Below are positions 55,133 through 63,967 of a stretch of DNA of 64,000 bases, piece by piece. The notes under the pieces are model-generated. The model saw only the letters and a program-made list of their open reading frames with translations, was not told the DNA's origin and did no database searches. The translations under genes were made by a program, and so were the position numbers. The stretch is from contig NZ_VIRS01000014.1 of NCBI RefSeq assembly GCF_006912135.1, forward strand, positions 1 to 64,000, read 5' to 3'. The stretch is from Cryptosporangium phraense. Its GTDB lineage: Bacteria > Actinomycetota > Actinomycetes > Mycobacteriales > Cryptosporangiaceae. The number at the start of each line of letters is the position of its first letter. Positions within the stretch are counted from its first letter, which is position 1.

Positions 55133-56878
55133 TCATCCGCAGGGCAGGCCGACCCGCAGCCGGGTACCGGCGCCGAGGTCACTCTCGACGGCGGCCCAGC
55201 CGTGCAGGGCGCGGGTGCGATCGGTGATCCCGGCGAGCCCACCACCGGGGACGACCCGCGCTCCGCCGGGCCCGTCGTCGGCCACCAGACCGTGCAGCCA
55301 GCCGTCGACCTCGGTGATGACGATCCGGACGGAGGCGTCGGGCGCGTACTTGGCCACGTTGGTCAGTCCCTCGCAGAGGGCGAAGTAGGCGGTCGCCTCC
55401 ACCGCGGGTGGCTGCCGCCGTGCGCTCACCGCGAGGTCGACCGACAGCCCCAGCCGACCGGCGACCGACTTCAGGGCCGGCCCGAGCCCGTCGGTGCGCA
55501 GTACCGGCGGATGCAGGCCCTGGGCGAGCGCCCGCAGGTCGTCCAGCGCGGCCTGGACCTCGTCCCGGCACGCGGCCGCGACCGAACGCACCGACTCGAC
55601 CGGCGTCTCCGCGGCCAGCTGCTCGAGCTGCGCCGACAACGCGACCAGCTGCTGCTGCGCGCCGGTCCGGAGGTCGTTCTCCAGCCGCTGCCGCTCGGCC
55701 GTCTCCCGCTCCTCGACCCGCGCCTGAGCGGCGTGCACCTGCTGGAGGTGCGCGGTCGCGACTGCCTGGAGCTGCGCGGTGAGCAGGGCCTGGCTGCCGG
55801 CCCGGAGCACCGCGTCCACGATGGCGGGACGGGAACGCAGGGCCGCGTCCAGCTCGATCACGGCCAGCGGCGTGCGATCGTCGGTGCGGGTCTCGATCAG
55901 CCAGCGCGACGGCTCCGCGGGTGGCAGGTCGACCAGCCGGCCGGCCGAGTCGACGTAGCTCTCCTCGGTGGGCACCCAGAACAGCAGCGTCAGCGACGGG
56001 TCGCGCAGCGCGTGCGCGAGCGCCTCCCGCACCCGGGCGACCGACGTGCTCGCCGACGTCATCCGGACGACCCGCAGCGGAGCGTCGACCTCCCACCAGC
56101 GCTCCCGGAGCGCGCCGGAGAGCACGGCCAGCGGCAGCACGACCGAGACCGTGTTCTCGACGACGTAGAACGACATCAGCGCTTCGAGGTCGGTCCACGC
56201 GTCGGTGCGCAGCGTGACCGTGGCGACGATGGCGACGAGCGCGGTCGCGACCAGCACCGGGATCATCGCCGGGCGCTCGTTGCGGGCCAGCCGCCGCCCG
56301 CGGCGCACCAGCAGGGCCAGGTACCAGACCGCGAGGACGCACTGCAGGCCGATGTTCACCGTGATCAGCCGGTCGAACAGCCACTCGTCCGGCACCAGCG
56401 TCGGCCAGAACACGTCGGCGGAGTTGCCGTTCCACTCCGGGCGGGACACGAACTCGACCAGGAACTCCTGGACGATCAGCACCTCGATCGCCGCGTACAT
56501 CCAGTAGCGCTCGGCCCGGCCGACGAGCCGCCCGACCGGGTAGACCAGCACGGCCGCGCCGACCGCAATGATGCTGACGCCCTCGCTGAAGATCGCGAAA
56601 ACCGGGAAGATCCCGCGGTCCCAGATCGACAGCCAGGTGAACGCCGTGAACGCGGCGGCGACGACGAGGAGCACGCCGCTGCGGCTGCGCGTGTCACCGG
56701 TCCCGGCGAGCAGACCGCCGGCCGCGCCGAACGCGACCGAGGCGACGACCGAGAGCGCGGCCGCGGCGACGTGGTGCCACCAGTACGGGGCACCGCAGAC
56801 GAACGTGAGCAGACCGGCGCCGAGACCGAGCAGGGCCGCGCGGCCGATGTGCCCCGGAACCGGTAGCGCCGCGCGCAT
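55133..56878 (-). CDS. membrane histidine-kinase homologue without the phosphoacceptor His
   Basis: 581 residues from ATG 56878 (GTG 56884 possible). About eight membrane helices (residues 10-265), a variable linker with a coiled coil, a HisKA_3-type dimerisation helix and an HATPase domain (LCEGLTNVAKYAPDASVRI, DDGPGGARVVPGGGLAGITD, GTRLRVGLP). In HisKA_3 kinases of this type the motif is RLERDLHDGAQQRLV; here it is RLENDLRTGAQQQLV, so the phosphorylated His is Arg. The ATP-binding N and G boxes persist. No response regulator adjoins. It may be a pseudokinase or a partner of another kinase. Downstream of the AAA+ gene. Confidence 0.85.
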   Translation of the reverse strand: MRAALPVPGHIGRAALLGLGAGLLTFVCGAPYWWHHVAAAALSVVASVAFGAAGGLLAGTGDTRSRSGVLLVVAAAFTAFTWLSIWDRGIFPVFAIFSEGVSIIAVGAAVLVYPVGRLVGRAERYWMYAAIEVLIVQEFLVEFVSRPEWNGNSADVFWPTLVPDEWLFDRLITVNIGLQCVLAVWYLALLVRRGRRLARNERPAMIPVLVATALVAIVATVTLRTDAWTDLEALMSFYVVENTVSVVLPLAVLSGALRERWWEVDAPLRVVRMTSASTSVARVREALAHALRDPSLTLLFWVPTEESYVDSAGRLVDLPPAEPSRWLIETRTDDRTPLAVIELDAALRSRPAIVDAVLRAGSQALLTAQLQAVATAHLQQVHAAQARVEERETAERQRLENDLRTGAQQQLVALSAQLEQLAAETPVESVRSVAAACRDEVQAALDDLRALAQGLHPPVLRTDGLGPALKSVAGRLGLSVDLAVSARRQPPAVEATAYFALCEGLTNVAKYAPDASVRIVITEVDGWLHGLVADDGPGGARVVPGGGLAGITDRTRALHGWAAVESDLGAGTRLRVGLPCG

Positions 56879-56934
56879 GCTCACGCGCGGATCGTAGTGG
56901 GGGTCAGTGCCGGGCCGCCGCCCCCGAACGGGGG

Positions 56935-59355
56935 TCAGCGGTTCTCGGCGTACGCCTTCAGGTGGGCCACCTGCACCGGGTCGAGCGACGGGCGGACCTT
57001 GCCGCGGGCGGTGCGGAGGTGCTCGGCGGTGACCTCGGCGGTGTCCATCGACTCGCGCATCGCGGCCAGCGCGGCCTCGCGCACGAGCGCGGCGCAGTCG
57101 GCCGAGGAGAACCCGTCGAGCTCCTCGGCCACGGTCTTCAGATCGATGTCTTCGGTGAGAGGCACCTTCCGCGCCGCGGCCTCCAGAATGTCGGCCCGGG
57201 CTGATGCGTCCGGCGGCGGGACGAACACCAGCCGCTCCAGACGGCCGGGCCGGAGCAGCGCCGGGTCCACCATGTCCGGCCGGTTCGTCGCCCCCACCAC
57301 CACGACGTTGCGCAGCGACTCGACGCCGTCCAGCTCGGTGAGCAGCGCGGCCACCACCCGGTCGGTCGTGCCGCCGTCGGTCGACTGGCCGCGGACCGGC
57401 GCCAGCGCGTCGACCTCGTCGAGGAACACCAGCGTCGGGGCGGCCTCGCGGGCCCGGCGGAACAGCTCGCGCACCGACCGCTCGCTCTCGCCGACCCACT
57501 TCGTCAGCAGCTCGGCGCCCTTCACCGCCAGCACGTTGGCCTGCCCGGTGCCGGCCAGGGCCCGGACCAGGAACGTCTTGCCGCAGCCGGGCGGCCCGTA
57601 GAGCAGCACCCCGCGCGGCGGGTCGACGCCGAGCCGGGTGAACGTGTCCGGGTAGCGCAGCGGCCAGAGCACCGACTCGGTCAGCGCCTCCTTGACCTCG
57701 ACCATGTCCCCGACGTCGTCGAGGCTCAGCGAGGCGACCTCCAGCGTGGACTCGGCCATCGAGGTCGGCCGCACCGTTTGCCGGGCCACGTCCAGGTCGG
57801 ACTGGCCGATCAGTGGTGAGTCGTGGTCTCGTTGTCGGATCGCGGCGCGGACGCCCGCTTCGCGGACGAGCGTCCCGAGGTCGGCGGCCACGAAACCCGG
57901 CGTCCGGGCGGCGACGTCGTCCAGCGAGACGTCGTCGGCGACGGGGAGGCCGCGGGTGAACAGCGCGAGCAGATCGCGGCGCTCGGTCGCGTCCGGCATC
58001 GGCACCCGGAGTTCGGAGTCGAGCACGCCGGGGCGCCGCAGACCGGCGTCGACGTCTTCGGGTCGGCTGGTCGTGCACACGACCGCGGTCTGGCCGTCGC
58101 CCACCAGGTCGGCGATCAGCTGGATCAGCACGGTGGCGAGCGGGCCCGGGTCGGTGCGCGGGGCCAGCGCTTCCACGTCGTTGAGCAGCAGCACGGCCGG
58201 CTGACTCTCCTGGGCCCGGGCGGCGGCTTGCCGGAGCGCGTCGGCGGCCGCGTTCGGCGCGACCGCGGCCAGGCCCGGGCACCAGATGCGCAGCACCGCG
58301 GCCCCGGTGGCCTGGGCCACCGACCGCACCAGCGTCGACTTGCCGGCGCCGGCCGGGCCGGTGATCAGCACGCCGAGCTGAACGTTCGTCCCGAGCCGGT
58401 CGAGCACCTCGCGGTGGTGGAACGCGAGGTCGAACAGCTCGGTCAGGTGCGCGGCCTGGCTGCGCAGGCCGACCAGGTCTTCCGGCGGCCGGGGTTCCTC
58501 GTCGAGCGCGGCGCCGGGCTCCGCGAACGCCTTGTCGGTCGCCGTGCTGATCCGGACGCCCCGGGCCGCGGCGGTCTCGCGGTCGACCGCGGTCCCGGCG
58601 GCCCCGGCCGCCCCTGGGGAGGGGAAGGTTCCGCCGGGAGGCGGGACCGGAACGCCGAGGCCGCTGGGTGACCGGGGGATGCCCGGGGCGGCGGCCGGGA
58701 AACCTGCGGATCGCGACGGCGTGCCGCTGGTCCAGGCCGGGCCGGTCGCCGACCGGCCCCAGACCGCGCCTCCCGACGTCTCCGACCAGGTGACGATCGT
58801 CTCCGGCGTGACCAGCGCGGCCGTCTCCGGCTCGGACGCGACGACCGTGAGCAGCGCGGCCGTCCAGCCGCTGCCGACCGTGTTGGAGAGGCTCCGGCGG
58901 GCCGACTCCACCAGCGGGCGGTGCGGGTGCGCCGGGTCGAGGTCCTGCGGTAGCAACGAGACGTCGTCGCCGCTGGTGACGACCTTGCTCAGCAGCGCCA
59001 GCCGGAGCATCTCGGGCGAGACGGCGGCCACCACCGTGGCGTCCCCGGTGACCGTGACCGTGCGCGCGCCCTGAATCGGAGCCGCGCTGACGTCGACCGG
59101 GGCGCCGTCCCGGATCCGGAGGTTGCCCATCGTCAGGTCGTCGGCCAGCAGCAGGCCGCGGGCCGAGCCCGGCTCGCCGGGCGCGGCGATGCCGGCCGAC
59201 GTCCGCTCCGCGCTGCGCAGCAGGACCGGGTCACCCGGCTGCAGGTCGAGCGCGGCCAGGACCTCCGGATGCAGCCGGACCACTCCCCGGCGGGCGTCGA
59301 GCACGGCCGACCGCAGGCTGGCGGTCAGGGTCAGCGAGGGCGGCTGCGATGTCAC
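56935..59355 (-). CDS. Cdc48/p97-like AAA+ ATPase
   Basis: 806 residues. N-terminal double-psi-barrel domain (VLDARRGVVRLHPEVLAALD, residues 15-130), a Gly/Pro-rich linker (about 190-280), D1 AAA (Walker A GPAGAGKST; Walker B region VLLLNDVEAL, where the usual DE reads DV) and D2 AAA (GPPGCGKTF, VFLDEVDALAP, GATNRPDMVDPALLRPGRL, complete). D2 is thus the likely motor; D1 may bind but not hydrolyse ATP. Actinobacterial Cdc48-like proteins (Msm0858 type) unfold proteins. GTG start, 4 bp after the GntR gene on the same strand. Confidence 0.9.
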   Translation of the reverse strand: MTSQPPSLTLTASLRSAVLDARRGVVRLHPEVLAALDLQPGDPVLLRSAERTSAGIAAPGEPGSARGLLLADDLTMGNLRIRDGAPVDVSAAPIQGARTVTVTGDATVVAAVSPEMLRLALLSKVVTSGDDVSLLPQDLDPAHPHRPLVESARRSLSNTVGSGWTAALLTVVASEPETAALVTPETIVTWSETSGGAVWGRSATGPAWTSGTPSRSAGFPAAAPGIPRSPSGLGVPVPPPGGTFPSPGAAGAAGTAVDRETAAARGVRISTATDKAFAEPGAALDEEPRPPEDLVGLRSQAAHLTELFDLAFHHREVLDRLGTNVQLGVLITGPAGAGKSTLVRSVAQATGAAVLRIWCPGLAAVAPNAAADALRQAAARAQESQPAVLLLNDVEALAPRTDPGPLATVLIQLIADLVGDGQTAVVCTTSRPEDVDAGLRRPGVLDSELRVPMPDATERRDLLALFTRGLPVADDVSLDDVAARTPGFVAADLGTLVREAGVRAAIRQRDHDSPLIGQSDLDVARQTVRPTSMAESTLEVASLSLDDVGDMVEVKEALTESVLWPLRYPDTFTRLGVDPPRGVLLYGPPGCGKTFLVRALAGTGQANVLAVKGAELLTKWVGESERSVRELFRRAREAAPTLVFLDEVDALAPVRGQSTDGGTTDRVVAALLTELDGVESLRNVVVVGATNRPDMVDPALLRPGRLERLVFVPPPDASARADILEAAARKVPLTEDIDLKTVAEELDGFSSADCAALVREAALAAMRESMDTAEVTAEHLRTARGKVRPSLDPVQVAHLKAYAENR

Positions 59356-59359
59356 GTTG

Positions 59360-60040
59360 TCAGTCTGCGTCCTCTTGCAAAGCGTGCGCAGCGACGGTGG
59401 CGGTGTCGTTGATGTGGTTCAGCGTGATCGCGATGACCGCGTCGGCGTCCCGGGCCCGATAGGCCTTCACCATCGCGCGGTGGTCGTCGCGGGCCCGGCG
59501 CCGCCGGGCCGGGTCGTTGTGCACCGAGAGGCCGACGTAGAGCGCCGACACGTCGGCGAGCCGGCGGAGGATCGCCCGCAGGTGCGGCTGGTTCGACGTC
59601 CCGTCGAGCAGTCGGTGCAGGCGCCGGTTGTTCTCCACCCACTCGGCGTCCGGGCTGGTCAGCGTCATCCGGCGGACGAGGATGCCGGCTTCGTCGAGCT
59701 CCTCGTCGGTGATCGTCTGGACCCGCTCGCGGATCGCCATCGGCACCAGCAGCCGGCGCAGCGCGTACACCTCTTCGAGCTCGGCCAGGCTCACCTTGTG
59801 CACGGTGGCACCGCGGAACGGGTCGACGTCGACCAGCCCCTGGCTCTCCAGATCGCGCAGCGCCTCCCGGATCGGGGTGACGCTGACCTGGAGCTGGGCC
59901 GCGAGATCGGCCTGGACGAGGTGGGTACCGGCCGGGAGCAGGCCGGACACGATCGCTTCGCGAAGCCGATCGGTCACGTCTCGGTGAGCGGTGCGGACCG
60001 TGCTGGCCGCGAGGGTCGGGAGCCCACCGTTCGCCTTCAT
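59360..60040 (-). CDS. GntR-family regulator, FadR/FCD subfamily
   Basis: 226 residues. Winged helix VTDRLREAIVSGLLPAGTHL, QADLAAQLQVSVTPIREALR and DVDPFRGATVHKVS, then the all-helical FCD ligand domain with metal-type His/Asp positions (DAEWVENNRRLHRLL, RRARDDHRAMVKAY). Lies 52 bp downstream of the amidohydrolase gene. Shared TCRTATATGATCG sites at 61200 and 62607 are its probable targets. Confidence 0.9.
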   Translation of the reverse strand: MKANGGLPTLAASTVRTAHRDVTDRLREAIVSGLLPAGTHLVQADLAAQLQVSVTPIREALRDLESQGLVDVDPFRGATVHKVSLAELEEVYALRRLLVPMAIRERVQTITDEELDEAGILVRRMTLTSPDAEWVENNRRLHRLLDGTSNQPHLRAILRRLADVSALYVGLSVHNDPARRRRARDDHRAMVKAYRARDADAVIAITLNHINDTATVAAHALQEDAD

Positions 60041-60092
60041 GTGCCCCCTCGCCTTCCCGGCTGAGATTCCAGTGTAGGGGGTGCGACGGGTA

Positions 60093-61172
60093 TCACAGGA
60101 ACGTGCCGCGACCGCCGGCGGTAGCCGCGATCACCGAGCCGGTCGTGCGCACACCCAGGAACGCGGCCCGGCGCGGTTCCTGACCCGGCCAGAGCGGAGT
60201 GTCCAGCGAAACCGTCGGGTCGACGACGATCCGGCTGTCGTCCAGGCCGCCGGCCGGGCGGAAGACCGCGGCCGCCGCCGTCGTCAGCTTCTCGATCGCG
60301 GTCGGCAGCGTCAGTACACCGTCGTCGACGAGGCTGAGCACGGCGGGCAGCAAGCTCTGCTCGATCTCCAGGCCCGGGCCCTTGTTGCCGGCGATCGGCG
60401 CATTGTGGTCGCTGGCGATCAGGTTCACGGCGTCGGCGACGATCGCCCGCAGGGTGTCGCGGGCCGGGTTGCCGGGCACCGGCGGGAGCACGAACAGTTC
60501 TTCGGAGCGGCCCTCGGGCAGTTCGAGCAGGAAGTGCGGCGAGGTCTGGCTGGTGGAGTCGGGCCGGGACGCGACCTGGTCGGCCATCGTCTTCGACGTG
60601 ACGTGCCGGAAGTGCACCGGGCCGCCGTGGTCGGCGACCACCGACTCGAATGCGGCCTCGTCGTAGAAGTAGATCGCCGCCCGGCAGTCGGCGGCCCAGA
60701 TCGCTTCGACGGTCCGCTCGAAGTTCGGGTCGTTCGAGTAGCACTTGATCACCGGCGCCCAGGTCTCGCGGATCTCGTCGCCGTGGGCGGCCAGCCAGGC
60801 CGGGAAGTCGGCGCTGCTCGGCTGATCGGAGACGGAGAGGATCGGCATCATCCGCGGGAAAGTGGTCGCGCGGAAGAACGCGGTGACGCCTTCGAGCGGC
60901 AGATCCTTGATCAGGTGCCAGGGCGTCGCCGAGTTCAGCTGGGTGACGCCACCGGCCAGCGCGCGCAGCCGGTCGAACTCGCGCACTCCGCGGGGCACCA
61001 GCGGCAGGTGGGCGTCGGCGTCGAACACCCCGGGCAGCACCCAGTAGCCGGAACCATCGAAATCGGAGCGGGCCGCGGCGACCCCGGGCACGTCGAACGT
61101 CACGTCGGTGCGGTCACCGGTCAGCGGGTCGAGCACGTCGTGCAGGACGACGGGCATCAGCGTTTCTGCCAT
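60093..61172 (-). CDS. dihydroorotase-like amidohydrolase
   Basis: 359 residues from ATG 61172 (upstream ORF extension ignored). VLPGVFDADAHLPL (DxH metal site), VIKCYSN (Lys that may be carbamylated), VHFRHVTSKT, and LIASDHNAPIAGNKGPGLEIEQSLLPAVL give the cyclic-amidohydrolase pattern of dihydroorotase/hydantoinase relatives. Substrate unknown, presumably a cyclic amide or ureide. Head of a minus-strand operon with the GntR gene and divergent from an MFS transporter. Confidence 0.82.
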   Translation of the reverse strand: MAETLMPVVLHDVLDPLTGDRTDVTFDVPGVAAARSDFDGSGYWVLPGVFDADAHLPLVPRGVREFDRLRALAGGVTQLNSATPWHLIKDLPLEGVTAFFRATTFPRMMPILSVSDQPSSADFPAWLAAHGDEIRETWAPVIKCYSNDPNFERTVEAIWAADCRAAIYFYDEAAFESVVADHGGPVHFRHVTSKTMADQVASRPDSTSQTSPHFLLELPEGRSEELFVLPPVPGNPARDTLRAIVADAVNLIASDHNAPIAGNKGPGLEIEQSLLPAVLSLVDDGVLTLPTAIEKLTTAAAAVFRPAGGLDDSRIVVDPTVSLDTPLWPGQEPRRAAFLGVRTTGSVIAATAGGRGTFL

Positions 61173-61199
61173 CGGGGTCCTCTCATCTGATTTCAGGCA

Positions 61200-61209
61200 T
61201 CGTATATGA
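61200..61209. promoter_or_regulatory. candidate GntR operator (copy 1)
   Basis: TCGTATATGA followed by TCG, in the divergent region between the amidohydrolase and MFS genes. It differs by one base from the perfect palindrome TCATATATGA at 62607. A TATGAT -10-like hexamer (61205-61210) overlaps it. Confidence 0.55.
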
Positions 61210-61260
61210 TCGAACCTCTTGGTGGGCGCCCCTGCTGAGAACGAAGGTGCGGGTGAAGGC

Positions 61261-62532
61261 ATGAGGGTGCCGACGTCGTTCGGGTGGTCGTGCGTCGCCC
61301 GGATTCCTCCGCTGATGACGCCGATCGCCCTGGTCGCGGTCGTGCAGCAGATACGGAACGACTACACGGTCGCCGGGCTGGCGTCGGGGTTGTTCGGGGC
61401 CGGGATGGCGGTCGGGGCGCCGGTGCTCGGGCGACTGATCCAGCGGTACGGGCAGGCGCGGGTGGTCGGGACGGCGTCGGCGGCCTGCGGGCTCGTGCTG
61501 GCCGGGCTCGCGCTCGGTGAGGCACTCCGGCAACCGGTGGCGTCTCTGCTGGTGCTGGCCGGTGTGGCGGGTGCGCTGGTGCCGCCGTTCACCGCGGCGA
61601 TGCGCGCGGTGTGGACCGCACTGGCGGCGGATGCGCGGACGCGTTCGGCGAGCTTCGCGCTCGACGGCGTCACGTTGGAGTTGCTGTTCGTGGTCGGTCC
61701 GATCCTGGTCTCGGGAGCCTTGCTGATCGGGCCGGACGTGCTCGCGCTGCTGGCGGCCGCCGTCCTGATCGGAGTCGGGGGTGTCGGGTACGCGCTGACT
61801 CGTCCGGTGCGTGGGCTCGCGCGAGGCGGCCCCTCGGCGCCCACCGAGCGAGGTCTGTTCCGGCGGCCGGGCGTGCCGGCGGTGCTCGTCGTCGCGTCGG
61901 CCACCGCGGCGACGATGGGAGCGGTCGACACCGCGTTGCTGGCCGTCGCGGCGGACGATCTCGGGGGATCGGCGCTGATCGGGCCGTTGATCGCGTGCAT
62001 CGTGGCGGGGAGCGTCGTCGGCGGGCTGGTACTCGGTGCCCGTGCTTGGCCGGGGACTCCGGCGACGCAGTCCCGGGGCGTCCAGCTCGGGCTCGCGGTG
62101 CTGCTAGTGCCGATCTGGGCCGTCGTCATGCGGCCCGGTGGGCCGCCCTTGGTGCTGCTCGGGGCGCTGCTCGCGGTGTTCGGCTCGATGCTCGCGCCCT
62201 GCTTGATCCTGCAGCAGGCGGTGCTGGACGACCTGGTGCCGGCCGCTGCGCGCCTACCGGCCCAGGCCTGGCTGGCCAGCGGCACGACCGCCGGAACCGC
62301 GCTGGGCACCGCGATGGCCGGCGCTGTCGTCGAGCTCGGCGGCCCGGTGCGCGCGCTGGCCATGGCCGTGGCGCTGACCGCGGCCGCAGCCGCGGCGGCG
62401 GTGCGGGTCGCGTCGGCGGCCCGGATCTCGGCCGCCGGCCCGGGCGCGGCGGCGGGCGCGGTTTCGTCGAGCGCCACGCCTGATGGCGCCGAGGTTTCCG
62501 CCCCCGACGCAACTCCGGCCCCACCCGGGTAA
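61261..62532 (+). CDS. MFS transporter
   Basis: About 423 residues from ATG 61261; a GTG at 61222 is possible if the transcript is leaderless. About 12 membrane helices (LMTPIALVAVV, GLFGAGMAVGAPVLGRLIQR with the GRLxxR-type loop 2-3, CIVAGSVVGGLVLG). An Ala-rich low-complexity cytoplasmic tail ends the protein. Likely importer or exporter for the substrate handled by the flanking catabolic genes. Confidence 0.85.
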   Translation: MRVPTSFGWSCVARIPPLMTPIALVAVVQQIRNDYTVAGLASGLFGAGMAVGAPVLGRLIQRYGQARVVGTASAACGLVLAGLALGEALRQPVASLLVLAGVAGALVPPFTAAMRAVWTALAADARTRSASFALDGVTLELLFVVGPILVSGALLIGPDVLALLAAAVLIGVGGVGYALTRPVRGLARGGPSAPTERGLFRRPGVPAVLVVASATAATMGAVDTALLAVAADDLGGSALIGPLIACIVAGSVVGGLVLGARAWPGTPATQSRGVQLGLAVLLVPIWAVVMRPGGPPLVLLGALLAVFGSMLAPCLILQQAVLDDLVPAAARLPAQAWLASGTTAGTALGTAMAGAVVELGGPVRALAMAVALTAAAAAAAVRVASAARISAAGPGAAAGAVSSSATPDGAEVSAPDATPAPPG

Positions 62533-62606
62533 CCGTTTCGCGCTCGTGAAGTCCTTGTAGCAGAGCCATTGCTGCCCTGGACGACCGCTCGGCAGCCAGT
62601 CACATT

Positions 62607-62616
62607 TCATATATGA
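62607..62616. promoter_or_regulatory. candidate GntR operator (copy 2)
   Basis: TCATATATGA is a perfect 10-bp palindrome followed by TCGG; the start codon of the SnoaL-like gene (62613) lies inside it. The match to the site at 61200 extends to ATATGATCG. Confidence 0.55.
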
Positions 62617-63131
62617 TCGGAGATGCCACCGAGGAGCTGCTGGCTCGTCTCGACGCGTTGGAAGCCCAGGACGCCGTCCGCAAGCTCAAAGCGGCGTACA
62701 TGCAGGGCCTCGACGACCGTCTGCGCGGGCGGGTGGCGGACCTCTTCTGGGAGGACGCGGTCTGGGAGTCACTCCCGGGCCGGGCCCCTACCAGTCCTCC
62801 GCCCTCCGCACCGATCGTCGGCCGCGAGGCCATCGCCCAGTCGTTCGTCGACGCCGCGAACTGGATGTCGTTCACCGCGCACTACCTCACGAACGAGGAC
62901 ATCGCGGTGACCGGCGACCGGGCGGTCGGCCGCTGGAAGCTGCTGCAGACCTGCACGGCCGAAGCGACCGACACCGCGTTCTGGCAGGCCGGCGTGTACG
63001 TCGACGACTTCGAGCGCCGGGACGGCGTCTGGAAGTTCTCCCGGCTGCGCCTCGCGATGGACTTCCGCACCCCGTTCGACGAGGGCTGGGCGAAGACCCG
63101 GTTCTGGGACCCCACGAAGGACGGCTCATGA
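62613..63131 (+). CDS. SnoaL-like (nuclear transport factor 2 fold) protein
   Basis: 172 residues. LLARLDALEAQDAVRKLKAA, YMQGLDDRLRGRVADLFWED, FTAHYLTNEDIAVTGDRAVG and DDFERRDGVWKFSRLRLAM follow the SnoaL-like polyketide-cyclase/dehydrase pattern. Such proteins act as small isomerases, dehydratases or hydrolases. ATGA overlap with the FAH-family hydrolase gene. Confidence 0.85.
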   Translation: MIGDATEELLARLDALEAQDAVRKLKAAYMQGLDDRLRGRVADLFWEDAVWESLPGRAPTSPPPSAPIVGREAIAQSFVDAANWMSFTAHYLTNEDIAVTGDRAVGRWKLLQTCTAEATDTAFWQAGVYVDDFERRDGVWKFSRLRLAMDFRTPFDEGWAKTRFWDPTKDGS

Positions 63132-63967
63132 GAATCGCGAAGTTCCGCTCCGGCGGGGTCGTCCGCACCGGCCTCGTCACCGGCGACGAGATACAGCCGC
63201 TGCACCACTCGCTCGACGAGCTGGTCGGCGGCGCGACCCCGGAGCCGCTCGGCGGCCGGATCCCGCTGACCGCGGTCGAGCTGCTCGCACCGCTGACCGT
63301 GGACTGCCGCGGCTTGCTCTGCTGCGGCATCAACTACGTCGAGCACCAGCGCGAGTCCGCCGAGGCGTTCGTCAAGGACGTGCCCGAGTACCCGATTCTG
63401 TTCTTCAAGACGCCGGCCGCGGTGGCCGACCCGTTCGCGGCGCTCGACCTCGACCCGCACGTCTCCACCGAGTTCGACTGGGAGGTCGAGCTGGGCGTGG
63501 TGATCGGCCGGGGCGGCCGGGACATCGCGGCCGAGGACGCCGAGCAGCACATCTTCGGCTACACGGTCGTCAACGACGTCACCGCCCGGGACGTGCAGCA
63601 CCGGCACAAGCAGTGGCACCTGGGTAAGAACGTCGACCGCAGCACGCCGGTCGGGCCCTGGATCGTCACCGCCGACGAGCTCGGCTACCCGCCGGTCGTC
63701 GACGTCGCGCTGACCGTCAACGGCGTCCGCAAGCAGCACGCGACGACCCGGGACATGGTCTTCAGCATCGCCGACCAGATCGCGGTGATCTCCCGGTACC
63801 TCGAGCTGCGCCCGGGCGACGTGCTGGCCACCGGCACGCCGGCCGGCGTCGGCTTCGCCCGGACGCCGGCCGAGTTCCTGCGGGACGGCGACGTCGTCGA
63901 GGCGTCGATCGACGGCATCGGAAGCGTGCACAACCAGGTCCGGGCCCGCACGGCGGTGAGCGCGTGA
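63128..63967 (+). CDS. fumarylacetoacetate hydrolase (FAH) family protein
   Basis: 279 residues. LLCCGINYVEHQRES, then the metal site FDWEVELGVVIGRGG and TVVNDVTARDVQ, KNVDRSTPVGPWIV, and the C-terminal LRPGDVLATGTPAGVG. The family cleaves C-C bonds in beta-diketo acids or decarboxylates/hydrates ring-cleavage products. Substrate unknown. Coupled to the SnoaL-like gene upstream and, by GTGA overlap, to a gene running off the window. Confidence 0.9.
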   Translation: MRIAKFRSGGVVRTGLVTGDEIQPLHHSLDELVGGATPEPLGGRIPLTAVELLAPLTVDCRGLLCCGINYVEHQRESAEAFVKDVPEYPILFFKTPAAVADPFAALDLDPHVSTEFDWEVELGVVIGRGGRDIAAEDAEQHIFGYTVVNDVTARDVQHRHKQWHLGKNVDRSTPVGPWIVTADELGYPPVVDVALTVNGVRKQHATTRDMVFSIADQIAVISRYLELRPGDVLATGTPAGVGFARTPAEFLRDGDVVEASIDGIGSVHNQVRARTAVSA

